From: Basidiobolus meristosporus CBS 931.73
Lineage: Eukaryota > Basidiobolomycota > Basidiobolomycetes > Basidiobolales > Basidiobolaceae
Length of the DNA stretch: 64,000 nucleotides
Direction of reading: 5' to 3'
Assembly: GCA_002104905.1 (NCBI GenBank)
Contig: MCFE01000294.1
Span: 1 to 64,000 of the forward strand
Below are positions 54,641 to 64,000 of this stretch, piece by piece (the first letter of the stretch is position 1; each line of letters starts with the position of its first letter). Both the position numbers and the translations under genes were made by a program. The notes under the pieces are model-generated. The model did not search any database and had not been told where the DNA came from. It saw only the letters and a program-made list of their open reading frames with translations.

Positions 54641-56896
54641 ATAAGAAGCTCACAAAAAAAATCAATCTAGATGTCATCAGGCAAACCTCTGCCTTTACTG
54701 TGGTCAGCCAGGCCACTTTGCCAAGTCTTGTCCAACCAAGAAGTCCAGCTTCAAGCTCCTGCAATCATCCAGTGAGCAATCTTCTCCTGAGTTATTGGGA
54801 AACTCCAATGTCCAGTTACAATGTCATGCTTGCAACTGGACCCTTCAATGAATATCCAGCACATTCAAGAAATATTATATGCTACCAAGTCCATCCAGTC
54901 CTTAAGAATTCCTGTCAACATCCACCTCCCTGAGTCCAACCCTGTATGTGTCCTTGCCCTCACAGATTCCGGTGCTTCTTCCTGTTTCATTGACCAGTCA
55001 TTTGTCCAAAAGCACAAAATCCCCACTGTCCTGTAATCCTGTTCTGTCCAGGTAGAAGTTATTGATGGAAGGTCCCTCTCTTCTGGTGCTGTTACCCATG
55101 AGATATTGCTACTCCAGCTGTCCAGTACTGGTCACCACAAGACACTAGCCTTCAACATCATCAACTCTCCCCACTACTCCATAGTCCTTAGAAGCTCATG
55201 ACTTAGTCACCATAACCCAGCTATCAACTGGCAGACCAAAATCCTGATATTCCCCAGCATCCACCATGTTAACTCCATGAAACCACCTGATTTTTCAGGT
55301 AAAGAGGTATCCTTTCTTAAGCTACCCCAGATCCAGGGGCCCATCATCATTGAAGGAACCCCCTCCAATCAAATACCTGCCAGGTTTCAAGAGCTTGCCC
55401 ATGTCTTTGACAAGAAGAAAGCCAAACTACTCCCAGCCCATAGACCCTATGATTGTCCCATTGACCTTGAAGAAGGAAAAACCCCACCTTTTGGTCCTAT
55501 ATACAACCTCTTGCGACCCAAGTAGTGAGATCTCCATGGCAATATTCAAGAAAACCTCCAGAAAGGTTTTATTCAGTACTCTAAGTCCCCAGCAGGTACC
55601 CTAGTCCTCTTTGTCAAAAAAAAGGATGGTACCCTACAAATGGATGTAGACCACCATGCACTGAATAAGATCACAATCAAGAACCAGTACTCTTTGCCCC
55701 TGATCAACACCCCTTTGGATTAACTCTCTGCTGCCAAAGTATTTACTAAGATGGACCTCAGAGGAGCATATAACCTTGTCAGGATCAAGCCTGATGATGA
55801 ATGGAAAACTGCATCCAGAACAGGATATGGTCATTTTGAGCATAAAGTTATGCCATTTGGTCTCACCAATACCCCAGCTGTCTTTCAACACCTGATAAAT
55901 GACATATTCTGAGAATACCTGACCAATTTGAGGTTATCTACCTTGATGACATCTTGATCTACTCAAAGACCCAAGAAGGACATAACTCCAATATCAAGAA
56001 AGTCTTGACCAAACTTGACACTGCTGGCCTCTATGCCAAACTGGAGCAATGTGAGTATGACCAGAAAGAACTTGAGCTTTTAGGTTATCTTATCAGCTCA
56101 AGTGGAACAAGAATGGGCCCCAAGAAAGTAGAAGTCATCCAGTTGTGGAAAACTCTCTGTTCTGTAAAAGAAGTGAAGTCTTTCCTTGGATTTGCCAACT
56201 TCTATTGTAGATTTATTGCCAACTACTACAAGATAGTCACTCCCTTGACAAAGCTAACCCAGAAGAATCTACCCTTTGCCTGGAATGAGGAACAGTCCAA
56301 GTCCTTTGATTCCATCAAGGAATCCTTGCTGTATGCTCCCCTGCTTGCTCACCCTTACCTGGAGAAACCTTTCATCATAGAAACTGATGCCTCTGACTTT
56401 GCATTTGGTCCAATCCTTTCCCAGTACAATGACAAAAATGTACTACACCCTATTGCATTCTACTCCCAGAAATTTACTACAGCTGAAGTAAACTATGATG
56501 TCTATGATAAGGAACTACTTGCAATCATTGTTGCCTTTGAACAATGGAGACACTACCTTGATGGAGCAGCCCAAATGATAAAGATCTTCTGTGACCACAA
56601 GAACCTCAAGTACTTTACTACCTCAAAAGTACTAAACCAGAGACAAGCCAGATGGTCCCTCTTCCTGTCTAGCTTTGACTTTGTCATCATCTATAGACCA
56701 GGTATAAAAAGGGAAAACTGTATGCCCTGTCCAGAAAGGTGGAGTATTCCCTTGAAGAAGGGGATGATCCCTGTTGGCAAATGAAAAACCTGGTACTCAG
56801 CAAAAGACACTTTGAGCTCCTTGCAACCCAGTCCTCCAGTATTATTGCTCCCTCACTCCTTGAGAAAGTCAAGGCCAGCCAAGTCACCAGTTCCAT
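54641..56896 (+). pseudogene. Ty3 family-2 Pol: protease, RT, RNase H; integrase missing
   Basis: Protease LTDSGASSCFIDQSFV (near 54960-55010). RT with [17 protein letters not shown] (near 55620), [12 protein letters not shown] (near 55760), [12 protein letters not shown] and [13 protein letters not shown] (near 55940). RNase H IIETDASDFAFGPIL and KELLAIIVAFEQWRHYL (56380-56560). Stops occur near 55035, 55199, 55526 and 55909. The element ends in the linker before integrase, where Tnp2 copy B begins at 56897; the rest is not in the window. Confidence 0.85.
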
Positions 56897-57169
56897 AGCC
56901 CCTATGAAAAATTATTGAGATGATACCATCAAAAGGCTGTCACAAAGTTAAAGTCCGGTGACTAAGAGGTACTGATCTTGTCAGGACACCATCCAGAGAC
57001 CATTGAAAATAATTGCACCTCAGATTTCACAAAAAACTTAGTCAAAATTTTTCATTACAACAATGTATGAGTGGCTTTTGAATGGTTCCCTGTCAATTTG
57101 CTCACTTTCTGATCCCAGACACTCTTCTCATCTGCCTGAGCACAATGATCAGCTTATGACTCCACACAG

Positions 57170-57400
57170 GTTCTCAATTGCCTACTTGACTGAGAGCCTG
57201 AGGAGTCCGCATTATTACCTCCAATGGGCACACTGTCCACAGGGCCTTTTTTGGATGTAGCCCAGCTTGTTGCACTGAATGTCAAAGCAAGCTGTTGTCC
57301 AACCACTCTTTGGTTGCCGTCAGCGGTGGGGTTTGGTTGAGAACCAGACAACTTGGCTTTATTTTTTGGTGTCATATGTATGGAAGTGAGTCCAACCAAA
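57170..57400 (-). pseudogene. ORF2 N-terminus (copy B), truncated
   Basis: The minus strand reads MTPKNKAKLSGSQPNPTADG, then LTFSATSWATSKKGPVDSV and SSRQLRT before running into the subterminal region. It defines the likely ORF2 start at about 57375. Confidence 0.7.
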
Positions 57401-57597
57401 GTGGAAATAGTGTCACATATACATGTGTATGTGGTGCCACAACTGTATTTATAATGCTTACTATAGCGTGTCATCATTGAATCTTACATTCATATAAGTG
57501 CAATGTCTCAAATCCAAGACTCTCTTGAGTTCACATGAGTATTGACCAAAAAGTGATAGAATAGCATTATGTTGTTGAAGGTCAAACTGTTTGCCCA

Positions 57598-60300
57598 ATG
57601 GTCAAGCCTACTTTGACTCAATGCTGTAAGAGAAGAGAAAAAAGACCATGTGGCTATTGTGGCAAGCCTCTCAGCCATGAAGCATGCGGACAGCATAGGA
57701 AGAATTACAAGAATCACTGCCATTGCTTAGCCACCCAAGTCATATTTGACCATTCATTGGTCACTACAGTACCATCATTATCTTGCTGGCCAGTTGATAC
57801 TTCTATATTGGCACCTGGCTGTCTTTGTCACCTTACACAAACTGAGTCAGGTGAGAGTGTGACACTTTTAGGCTCACCTCAGCCTTCTGAATATGGCATG
57901 TAGAGTGATAGCTCTGACAAAGAAGGTTCATCAATAGATTTTGAGCCTATCTCCCCTAAAAACAGTACCATGTATGTGCCCAGTCAAATCCCTATATGCA
58001 ATAAGACAACACCTGTTGAAACAAATGCCAAGGATACTTTATGGTGCCAAGTGGGCCCAGTAATCCATCTACTGGTGAATGATTCAATGTTGTGGCTAGA
58101 GAAGTGGTGCATTTCCACTAATATCAGTAATGGGGGCTTTGATGATTTATTACTACTTCTTGCCAAAGTCATATAGGGATGCAACTTACCATGTACATGG
58201 CACATGTGGACAACCATCATGTGGCTGGCAACATATAATCCAGAGACTGTCCTGATTCCAGCATGTGTTCACAGTTGCATGGTTTTCACATCCAAAAATG
58301 CTACCATTGCAACATGTCCAAATTATCAGGAATCCACCATCATTGAGGGAAGCATTGTCAACACTCTGGATATATTCCAGTCATACCCTGTCTGAGGAAG
58401 CTGATGCAGTCCAACAAATATTGCAAAGCTATACAGTACTGCACTCAGAATCAATCAAGTGGTTTAGGACTTGATGGATTCTCAATAGAGCAGTACTCTA
58501 CCAGCAAATCCTGCTGGCCACTGATTCTCATCAATCTGAATCTGCCACCTGTCTTATGGTATCAGAGCAATAATCCAATGGTAGTCTCACTAGTATCTGG
58601 GCCTAAATTACCATCCAACCTGGATAGCTACCAGTATCCATTGCTGGTTGGATTTTGTATACTTTCCAGCAGGAGAATGGTAAATGGCCATCACATAAAC
58701 ATGCATATTATTATCTTCATTGGAGATACCCTAGCCATCAGCTAGAAAGCAGGTTTTTCTGGGCACAATGGATGGTATTGCTGTCAAATGTGTGAGATCC
58801 AGGGGATTTACTCCATAACTCACACACATTATTATTACCCAAATACCAGCACTAAGAACATCATCTTTTCACAGAGAGAACATACGGAAGTAAGCATGCA
58901 ATTGCAGCAAAGTTGGCAAGCTATAAGCCATTGGCCAGAATATGAAATCAATCGGAAACCAGAGATACTTGAGATAGAGGGTATCTGTTGGAGCAAAAGC
59001 TTTCCACTGGGAGCACTGCATTTGCTTTTTGACAATATCCCTATACTGATGACCAAGTTGTACATGGGGCATTACAAGCTAAATGACCCCTTCAAGATAC
59101 CTGAGAAATTTGAAAGAATTGGCAAGATATTACAGAGTATCCACTACCCTAAGTACTTCTCACAGGCTCCAATTAATATTCATATGCCTATGCAACAATA
59201 CAAATGCAAAGACTGGATGAACTGGATATGTATTGATTCAAGTTGTGTTCTGATGCCATTCCTACCAAGAGTACATTGGAAGCATTGAGAGTCATATGTG
59301 AACATTGTAGGAATATTTATCCAGAAGCAGATCACCAATGCCAACTAACACATCTACAGTTGTTATGTGAGGTGTTTGTGACAGGATTTGGGTGGCTATA
59401 CTACAAACATAAAGCTGAACGCGTAGATCTCTGCTGCTACTGTATCCATTCTCTACTCCATTTTCTATGGTGTGTGGAGAATATTGGGCCTTGCTTCACC
59501 CTTTGGGAGTTTCCTATTCAGCAGATGTGTGGGGAGATAGGAAGACAAGTCAAGTTGCAGGTACTACCATATCCCAATCTCACCAATAATATTACCTTCA
59601 AGTCTGTCATGATTGTGATGAGTTAGCACATAGATGACAGCCAGAAAGATTTGGCAAATACTGAGCACAAATATGCACATGGAGACACCTATGCCTAGGT
59701 CATTAAGTAGCTAAGCAGCCCCAATGCATGGGTAAACAGTTAAGTAATGCAAAGTTGGGTTGGGTGCAACAAGCAACTAATTTTTATTAGGAAAACTCCA
59801 CCAAAATATGCTGGATTTTTTGTGGTCACAAGCCAACTTCTACGCCATTCTATATGGAATTCACAAAAACAAAAGCCAGAGTGCACCTATAAGGGGGACT
59901 AGAGTCCAGCAGGGAAAAGGAATATATTGGCTAAATACCAAGAGGTTCTTTGCCAGTATTCAGGAGGTATTCATGGCAGAATTGGCAACAACCAAGCATA
60001 TGTTTGCAAGATGTATATGCTACCAGCAGTACAAGGTATATGGCAACTTTGCAAGTATTGCACTAAAAAGCTGTAAAGTTGAGGTGATAGAAGTATTCTG
60101 TAGTGGTTAGTAAGCAGGAGGCCAAAGTTTTTTTTTATTAAAACTATTTATGGAATACCCAAGGTAGTAGTGGGTAAGCAAATAAAGAAAGATGATTCTA
60201 CAGTGGAATATATGAATTGCACAAGGGGAGGTAGAAAAAGGAAATACCATTTGGTAAATTGGTACGGTAGCATTATACAGAATCAGCGGTAGGATGTCAT
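57598..60300 (+). pseudogene. Tnp2-like transposase, nearly full length (copy B)
   Basis: From N to C: CCKRREKRPCGYCGKPLSHE and HCHC (57598-57720), DSMLWLEKWCIST (58080-58110), VLIPACVHS, GLDGFSIEQYSTSKSCWPLI (58460-58520; first catalytic Asp), SLVSGPKLPSNLDS, FIGDTLAIS (about 58725; second Asp), YYYPNTSTKNIIFSQRE, ICWSKSFPLGALHL (58788-59288), the cysteine-containing LYYKHKAERVDLCCYCIHSL (59243-59626), GKGIYWLNTKRFF and the C-terminus near 60280. Between HCHC and the DG block a part present in copy I (KYDGKQYKQL) is deleted. Eight or more breaks. Confidence 0.8.
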
Positions 60301-60658
60301 ACTGCCAAAAAAATGTGATCAGAGTCTTGCTGTGAGGCCGTCAAAATGATGTCAAGTTTCTTGCCATATAAGGTAATTGGAAGTCCTGGTCAACTGGATC
60401 CACTTAAAATAGTAATAGAGCACTGAAAGACCACAACAATACTATGCAAATATTCTCTCAGCACCAATTAAAAATTGTCAAGTTTTACCCCTTTATTTGG
60501 CTGTAAAATTTGCAAAACACCATGATGATCTCATTACAAGATTGTCAGGAGGGTCACTAATTCCAATCTGCTTTTATTATAATGGTCTCTAAATGGGATC
60601 TTGATGGATGATCCAGATTGGATCCACCTGCGGGATCAAATTATTTTTCATAGGGGCT

Positions 60659-61525
60659 GCTCTGACAGGAGCCCAGCACAACTACAGTTGAGAGCTGAAA
60701 ACAAGCCAAAAAGAAAAGTCAGGTTGCCAGAAGAGTGTCAGTAAGGGACAAGCAGGCCAAAACACATGTGTCAGAGCAAAGTTTATCCAGGAGAAAACGT
60801 AGTTCTTTACAAGAAGCACTCAGACAAAGTAGCAGTGAAAGACCTGGCAGTGACAAAGGTAAAGGTAATGGTAAAAATGTCTACCCAAGCCTGAGAGAGG
60901 GAGGCATGCAAAAAAAACTGCAAAGACTAGCAGATGAGGAGCTAGACCTTGCAGTGCCAGCTGAAGACCAGGATGTGTGGGAACCAGTGAATGAACAGTG
61001 CATAAAGCTGTTGGGTTCCTGCTGGAGTCATTGAGATAGAGCATCACAGCAGAAATAACTATTGAGTAGTGGATTTCAAAGGAGTTACTTGTTGAGTGTG
61101 GGGTTGGGCTCAATGTCAGTGTAGGGTATAGGGACTTGTATAGGTCAATACAATTGGCAATCAAGGTATAACTGAAGTTTCAACAGAAATAAATCAATTT
61201 GTATGCATGAAAAGTAAGAGAAACAGTTGAGTTAGGAAGTAAGGAGTGTGAAAAAGAGGTAATAGCCAATCAATGCACACAAATCTAGGAGGCAATAGAG
61301 TGTCCAGGATCAGAAAGTGAGCAAATTGGCAGGGAACCAATCAAAAGCCACTTTTACATTGTTGTGGTGAGAAATTTTGACCAAGTTTTTTGTGAATTCT
61401 GGGGTGCAATTATTTTTCAACAATCTCTGGATGGTGTGCTGATGGAATCAGTACCTCTTAGTCACGGGACTTTAACGTTTTGATGGCCTTTTGACAGGAT
61501 CATCTCAAAAGTTCTTGTTAAAGCT
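60659..61525 (+). mobile_element. Tnp2 copy C: ORF2-side end only
   Basis: Carries the ORF2 3' tail and the same subterminal sequence as 56897-57130, inverted (61310-61525). The last 20 bases are decayed. It abuts copy B at 60658 and interrupts a copia gag relic at 61526. Confidence 0.65.
60735..61034 (+). pseudogene. ORF2 3' region, open frame of 99 codons
   Basis: Encodes a basic, Ser/Arg/Lys-rich stretch (LSRRKRSSLQEALRQSSSER, GSDKGKGNGKN) followed by an acidic end. The DNA is shared with 12720-12960 of copy A and 27563-27700 of copy F just beyond ORF2. It is therefore more likely the C-terminal or 3' region of ORF2 than a separate gene. Confidence 0.4.
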
Positions 61526-62617
61526 AGAAGCCTTCCATATACATAACTCAAGGTCAAGTCTTCAGTTCAGGACTCTAGGGCTTTTACAAGGCCCTGCAAC
61601 ATGTCTGGCAGGTTGTTCAGGATGGTTGCTATCACATCCTCCTTAGTAGTTGGTACACTCATAGATTCCATCTCTTCCACCAGCAGTGCAATTCTATTGA
61701 CAGGATTTTTCATTTCTTCTCCTGGCAGCACTTTTAGTAAAGAATCTTTGTCTCAGATACATTTTCTTAGTAGCAGAACTTGACTGGCAGGTGACTTCTG
61801 ATGACTTCCAGGCATTCTTTGTGGCTTTTGCTCTTGAGCATTGAACCGATAATTTGTCTTTAACAAACTTATGCTCTTTTTGCTGACTATCTCTCTTTTT
61901 CAAGCACTTTTCTTTTGCAGTAGCTGCAAAGCAGGTTGCTATTGCCTTCAAAGGCTCTTGGGTATCTTCTTTGTTGGTTATCATTGCTTATTAAGGAATT
62001 TTCTTCTTCCTTCTTATTTGCCCTTGATTTCTGCAATTCTTCATCCAGATGCCATCCATAGAAGTAATTCAAGGTCAAGTCTTCTTTTCTGGACTGTTGG
62101 ACTGATACAAGGTCCTAAAATATGACTGTCAGGCTATTCAGGATGGTAACCAACAAATTCTCATCAGTATTAGGTACACACACATATTTCATCTCACCCA
62201 GCAGCAAAGTAATTTGGTTAATTAGATTTTGCATTTCTTTTCCCAACAGCATTGTTGTGGTAAAGAGTATTTTGTCCCAGATACATTTTCTCAGCCACTG
62301 GACATGACTGGCAAGTGTCCTCTCATGCCTTCCAGGCATTCTTTACTATTTTGCACTTGAGCATTGAACTAGCAATTTGTCTTGGACATTAAGGCACTTG
62401 CAGTTTAGTGCACTTTGTCTTTCTTCTGCTACTTGAGGGCTTCCTCTCCCAAGTTCTTAGGAGGGTATTCTTCTCCCATGACAATACCCCAAAGGCATCC
62501 TTCTTGTAGCATCATCTTTGTCTTCACCTTCCATACTTGGTAGTTGGACCCATCCAACCTTTCAGCAGAGGGGAAAATTCCAATAATAGCAGTAGTAGAC
62601 ATTGCAGAGAGTGACAG
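61526..62617 (-). pseudogene. Copia gag relics (second family), partly duplicated
   Basis: Minus strand: gag start MSTTAIIGIFPSAERLDGSN with YQVWKVKTKMMLQ (62429-62635), a middle part (62115-62339) and a region ending in LLCSYCKRK (61887-62078). A second, overlapping middle segment (AWKSSEVTC, KKMYLRQRF; 61527-61860) repeats what precedes the knuckle. Tnp2 copy C cuts it at 61526. Confidence 0.75.
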
Positions 62618-62632
62618 CTTGGGGCACATAGC
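62618..62632 (-). promoter_or_regulatory. Half-tRNA primer-binding site (decayed)
   Basis: GGCTATGTGCCCCAAG in element sense, directly next to the LTR; two changes from GGTTATGAGCCCCAAG. Confidence 0.6.
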
Positions 62633-62973
62633 CACTTGTAAGAGTCTTGAAGATATTGGAGGTGATTGGGTATATAGGTCGATAATGTGGTTTTCACTTT
62701 TGATTTGTTAAATATTAAAGGAGTATATTTATGCTTATATGGTCTTGGCATAGCAAGCATGTAGAATAGGCTTAGGAAGTTCCCAAGAGCATGTGTATAA
62801 AGCTTAAGGCTGCTTATACAACTTTGAGAATTTTCATGTTCTGATGTTTTGGTGAAAATATTCCAAGTAAATCCCAACAAAGAATCTGGTCAGTATTCTC
62901 TATGATCTGAAGGTAATAATCTAGGTGACTAAGTTTTGTGGATATTTGGGAGGAATTCCTAACTTTTACACCA
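62633..62973 (-). repeat. 5' LTR of the copia gag relic
   Basis: About 341 bp, related to 41445-41793; the tip has lost the TGTT (ACTTGTAAGAGTC at the left, TTTTACACCA at the right). Confidence 0.75.
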
Positions 62974-63060
62974 GAAATTGTGGCAGAGTATTGTAGGAAT
63001 TCCAAAATGCCATTTCTGACAGGGTTTGGATGCAAATTAGCCATCTTGATCTAGCTCTAA

Positions 63061-63423
63061 TACAACTTTATCCAAATAATTTCTACAGAGGAAGAGTATG
63101 TAGCAACCAGCAAGGCTAAAAAAGAAGCAATACTGCTTAGAAAGCTTTTTAATGGCTTAGACTTAGGTCAATAAGCACCTATTACTTTATTTCAAGATTT
63201 TCAAAGATGTACATCATTGGGTAAAAATCCAGCTTTTCATGCTATTGCTAAGCACATAAGTATCAGACATTACCTCCTACATGAAGCCATAGAGAGTAGT
63301 TTAGTCAACTTAGTGCAGTCTTCTGTAGATGAAATGATTGTAGACATATTTACTAAGCCATTAGATAGAGGCAAAATTATATATATTAGGCCAAAATTAG
63401 GACTAGTTGGTATGAACATTTAG
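63061..63423 (+). pseudogene. Copia RNase H C-terminus
   Basis: EEYVATSKAKKEAILLRKLF, KHISIRHYLLHEAIESSLVN, DEMIVDIFTKPLDRG and PKLGLVGMNI then stop. It belongs to the second copia family by similarity to the 26611-27000 relic. One stop near 63175. Confidence 0.85.
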
Positions 63424-63449
63424 TGGAGTGCAAGTGTGGTGAAAGTTGT

Positions 63450-64000
63450 TGTAAAAGCTTGCAATTCCACCCAAGACCTTGCAAAGGAAAAAGCAACCTG
63501 CTTTGTAACCACTGCAAAAGCAAAGGGCACATGTCACCTGGTGCTTGAAAAAGAGAGATAGTTGGCAGAAGAAGCCTGAATATGGAAATGCTGCAGCAAC
63601 TGAAGATAGACAACTCATATCTGCACTAAATATGACCACAAACAAGGAGTCCTGGTCATGGTATATTGACTCTGGAGCTTCTCAACACTTTACACACCAA
63701 AAAGAACTTTTTACCCAATATCAAGAAATTCCAATTAAGAAGGTTTTCATGGATGACAGTCAAACATTTGATGCAGTGGGAGAAGGAACTATCCAAGTAA
63801 ACCTTAGCAGCAGTAAAGGAAGCCATACACTAACTTTTAAGAAGTACTCCATGTACCAGAAATAGCCAAGAACCCACTATCTTTAAGCTAGGCCTCTGCA
63901 GAAGGATTCAGCTTCAGCTTTGACAGTACTGGATGCAGGACCACTGATTTAAATGGAGCTCTTATTGCTTTGGGTATCAGAGAGCAGAATTTGTATAAGT
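63450..64000 (+). pseudogene. Copia zinc knuckle, protease and pre-integrase region
   Basis: LLCNHCKSKGHMS near 63500 is a CCHC knuckle with its end lost. Protease WYIDSGASQHFTHQKELF is at 63660-63700, then GEGTIQVNLSSSKGSHTLTF. After a stop near 63863 the text LGIREQNLYK near the window end matches the pre-integrase block LGIRDHNIYK of copia 17934-22615. Runs off the window. Confidence 0.8.

Larger units (their letters stand above)
56897..60658 (+). mobile_element. Tnp2-type transposon copy B, both termini present
   Basis: Ends in inverted repeats AGCCCCTATGAAAAATTATT (56897) and the reverse complement of AGCCCCTATGAAAAATAATT (to 60658), 19 of 20 bases alike. Between them: an ORF2-side subterminal region (to about 57130), ORF2 N-terminus (minus), divergent promoter, transposase (plus) and a non-coding tail. 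Most of ORF2 and its 3' tail are deleted. No clear target duplication outside the ends. Confidence 0.75.

Noticed and set aside
57598-60300. KDZ (Kyakuja-Dileera-Zisupton) transposase, because of the N-terminal Cys cluster
   Set aside because: The core blocks (DGF...STSKSCWPL, SGPKLPSNLD, GDTPAIS..GF) fit TNP2/Transposase_21 better.
60735-61034. Independent small basic gene
   Set aside because: The same DNA follows ORF2 in copies A and F, so it is more likely part of ORF2 or its 3' region.
1-64000. CRISPR arrays, rRNA or tRNA genes, bacterial-type operons
   Set aside because: None seen; all repeats resolve into eukaryotic transposable elements.

Overview
The window is a eukaryotic, AT-rich, gene-poor stretch made almost entirely of nested transposable elements. 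It is most likely fungal. The copia elements carry a primer-binding site complementary to the anticodon arm of an initiator tRNA-Met whose loop reads CTCATAA, the version I recall from yeast. The gag-pol architectures also fit a large repeat-rich fungal genome, and Tnp2-type transposases are common in basidiomycetes. The species cannot be named from the sequence. No convincing host gene was found; one unassigned reading frame (44338-45634, minus) is the only candidate.

The oldest layer is a family of Tnp2-type (CACTA/CMC-like) DNA transposons. Each unit has a large transposase gene and, divergently transcribed from a shared short promoter, a second gene (here ORF2) for a coiled-coil protein of unknown function. 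Copies or parts lie at 1-13037 (A), 13754-13940 (one end only), 14461-16225 (D), 16227-26275 (E), 27563-37953 with a tail to about 39195 (F/G), 48237-52936 (H/I), 56897-60658 (B) and 60659-61525 (C). All are pseudogenised.

LTR retrotransposons of three kinds are inserted into that layer. (1) Ty3-like family 1: an apparently intact, very young copy at 6708-11645 with one 1377-residue gag-pol frame; decayed copies at 16330-24636 and 29524-35089; LTR pieces at 13040-13243, 39196-39507 and 45884-46152. (2) A second Ty3-like family, decayed, with LTRs near 48400-49330 and 52937-53825 and gag-pol at 53896-56780. (3) Copia-like elements: a nearly complete one at 17934-22615, its solo LTR at 34498-34866, an element with LTRs but no recognisable genes at 2384-5683, and relics at 13441, 26276-27560, 39526-41793 and 61526-64000.

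Other elements are three copies of a 1.1-1.2 kb solo LTR ('R': 37954, 43114, 46178) with an array of AGGGG motifs, a 741-bp foldback element (36585-37325) with a smaller relative at 51560-51774, a 597-bp solo LTR (44820-45416), and a relic of a DDE_Tnp_4 (PIF/Harbinger-like) transposase at about 47350-47905.

Relative ages can be read from the nesting. Tnp2 copies are oldest. Decayed Ty3 and copia insertions come next, then copia 17934-22615 inside the Ty3 copy at 16330-24636, and finally the young Ty3 copy at 6708-11645. Target-site duplications support most of these joins: ATTAC, CAATA, GAAAT and CATTC (5 bp), and AAAT, CTGA, ATTC and GATC (4 bp). Old copies have lost CpG sites relative to the young Ty3 copy, which points to cytosine methylation or a RIP-like process.
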